A DNA stretch of 64,000 bases from Streptoverticillium olivoreticuli subsp. olivoreticuli (GTDB lineage Bacteria > Actinomycetota > Actinomycetes > Streptomycetales > Streptomycetaceae). Below are positions 63,230 to 64,000 of this stretch, piece by piece. The stretch is from NCBI RefSeq assembly GCF_003391135.1, contig NZ_CP031455.1, positions 2,689,501-2,753,500 of the forward strand, written 5' to 3'. The stretch's first letter is position 1, and each line of letters starts with the position of its first letter. The position numbers and the translations under genes are program-made. The notes under the pieces were generated by a model. That model was not told the DNA's origin, did not search any database, and was given only the letters and a program-made list of their open reading frames with translations.

Positions 63230-64000
63230 ATGGAGCAAAGGCATCTGGGCCGCACGGGCCTGCGGGTATCCCGGATCGGGCTGGGCACGCTCACCTGGGG
63301 GCGGGACACCGGCGAGGCCGACGCCGCCGACCAGCTCAAGACGTTCTGGGAGGCGGGCGGCACGCTCGTCGACACCGCGGACGTCTACGCGGACGGCGGC
63401 GCCGAGTATCTGCTCGGCCGGCTGATGGAGGATCTGGTTCCGCGCCGCGACCTGGTCATCGCGACCAAGTCCGGCAGCGTCCTCGACGCCGACCGGCGGT
63501 TCGACGGCTCGCGGGGCCATCTGCTCGACGCGCTCGACGCCTCCCTGGAGCGGCTCGGCACGGATCACGTCGACCTGTGGCAGCTCCACGCCTTCGATCC
63601 GTACACCCCTCTCGAGGAGACCCTGCAGGCGCTCGACATGGCCGTCAGCAGCGGGCGCGCCCGCTATGCCGGCGTCTGCGGCTTCTGCGGCTGGCAGCTC
63701 GCCAAGGCGGCCACCTGGCAGCTGGCCGCGCCCGGCGTCCGGACGCGGCTGGCCGGCACGCAGATGGAGTACTCACTGCTCCAGCGGGGCATCGAGCGCG
63801 AGGTGCTGCCCGCCGCGCTCGACCTCGGCATCGGGATCCTGCCGTCCTCGCCGCTCGGCCGGGGCGTGCTCACCGGCAAGTACCGCCACGCGACCCCCGC
63901 CGACTCCCGGGGCGCCTCCGAGCATCTGGCCCCCTTCGTCGCCCCGTATCTCGACGAGCCCGCGGGGCGCATCGTGGACGCCGTCACCACGGCGGCCGAC
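63230..64000 (+). CDS. Aldo/keto reductase (3' end outside window)
   Basis: 257 codons visible. It has the NADPH-dependent AKR active-site elements: Asp and Tyr in DTADVYADGG, Lys in IATKSGS and His in WQLHAFDP. It then shows an S-P-L-G-R-G segment (SPLGRGVLTGKY) typical of the phosphate-binding loop. The conserved N-terminus is MEQRHLGRTGLRVSRIGLGT. It reduces carbonyls; substrate unknown. Confidence 0.93.
   Translation, partial: MEQRHLGRTGLRVSRIGLGTLTWGRDTGEADAADQLKTFWEAGGTLVDTADVYADGGAEYLLGRLMEDLVPRRDLVIATKSGSVLDADRRFDGSRGHLLDALDASLERLGTDHVDLWQLHAFDPYTPLEETLQALDMAVSSGRARYAGVCGFCGWQLAKAATWQLAAPGVRTRLAGTQMEYSLLQRGIEREVLPAALDLGIGILPSSPLGRGVLTGKYRHATPADSRGASEHLAPFVAPYLDEPAGRIVDAVTTAAD

Noticed and set aside
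1..64000. tRNA, rRNA or CRISPR arrays
   Set aside because: I saw no tRNA cloverleaf-like segment, no rRNA sequence, and no regularly spaced short repeats with unique spacers; the only arrays are the metH hairpin units and the in-frame LacI repeats.

Overview
This is a high-GC window (strong G/C bias at third codon positions, many GTG starts) from a filamentous actinomycete, almost certainly Streptomyces. The evidence is the complete Pup-proteasome locus, the gylR-glpF-glpK-glpD glycerol locus, mshC of mycothiol synthesis, tatA/tatC next to a HelY-type helicase, and intergenic palindromes typical of the genus. Gene order largely follows the well-known Streptomyces core chromosome. One accessory stretch lies at about 46.9-57.0 kb.

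Layout. 1-2.9 kb: a glycine betaine/proline ABC importer (permease/binding-protein fusion cut by the window edge, plus ATPase). 3.1-5.6 kb: a stand-alone 5'-3' exonuclease, an iron-boxed siderophore-interacting protein and a small secreted membrane-anchored protein. 5.8-18.1 kb, minus strand: helY, a lipid kinase, tatC, tatA, two small proteins, pafC, pafB, two FKBP isomerases, pafA and an MFS exporter. 18.2-19.8 kb: a divergent LacI-type regulator with a long repeat-bearing N-terminal extension. 19.8-25.7 kb, minus strand: prcA, prcB, pup, dop and arc, which complete the Pup-proteasome system. 25.9-31.1 kb: a ferredoxin, a secreted protein, trmI, a site-2 protease, a RecB-like Fe-S nuclease and an orphan response regulator. 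31.1-34.4 kb: two tandem paralogous peptide-type binding lipoproteins without permeases. 34.8-43.1 kb, minus strand: a HAD phosphatase, a PAC2 (ParJ-like) protein, a GH18-like TIM-barrel protein, then glpD, glpK, glpF and gylR. 43.4-46.9 kb: metH.

Accessory region. The metH 3' end runs into a tandem array of hairpin-bearing repeats. Next come a secreted GH31 glycosidase, a TetR regulator with a perfect 16-bp-arm operator-like palindrome, and a VC0807-type membrane protein. After these is an FAD monooxygenase gene broken by a TnpB-only IS200/IS605-family element. The host reading frame can be rejoined exactly across the insertion, so the event and its target pentanucleotide can be read directly. 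A Tat-exported dimethylformamidase-like lipoprotein follows. Last is a small module: an XRE-TPR regulator, a DCoH-like dehydratase and a flavoprotein, the last three tightly coupled.

57.1-64 kb returns to core genes: mshC, SCO1664-family, DUF3090, histidine phosphatase, corA, an LLM F420 oxidoreductase and the 5' part of an aldo/keto reductase. The aldo/keto reductase promoter region carries two exact consensus DnaA boxes.

How the genes work together. PafA ligates Pup to targets, Arc unfolds them, PrcAB degrades them and Dop removes Pup; PafB/PafC are WYL transcription factors of the same locus. GylR and GlpFKD form a glycerol uptake and catabolism unit, and two related operator sequences are visible at its promoters. 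The most unusual features are the TnpB insertion with its readable target and predicted guide, the repeat-bearing LacI extension, the paired DnaA boxes, and the metH-proximal repeat array.
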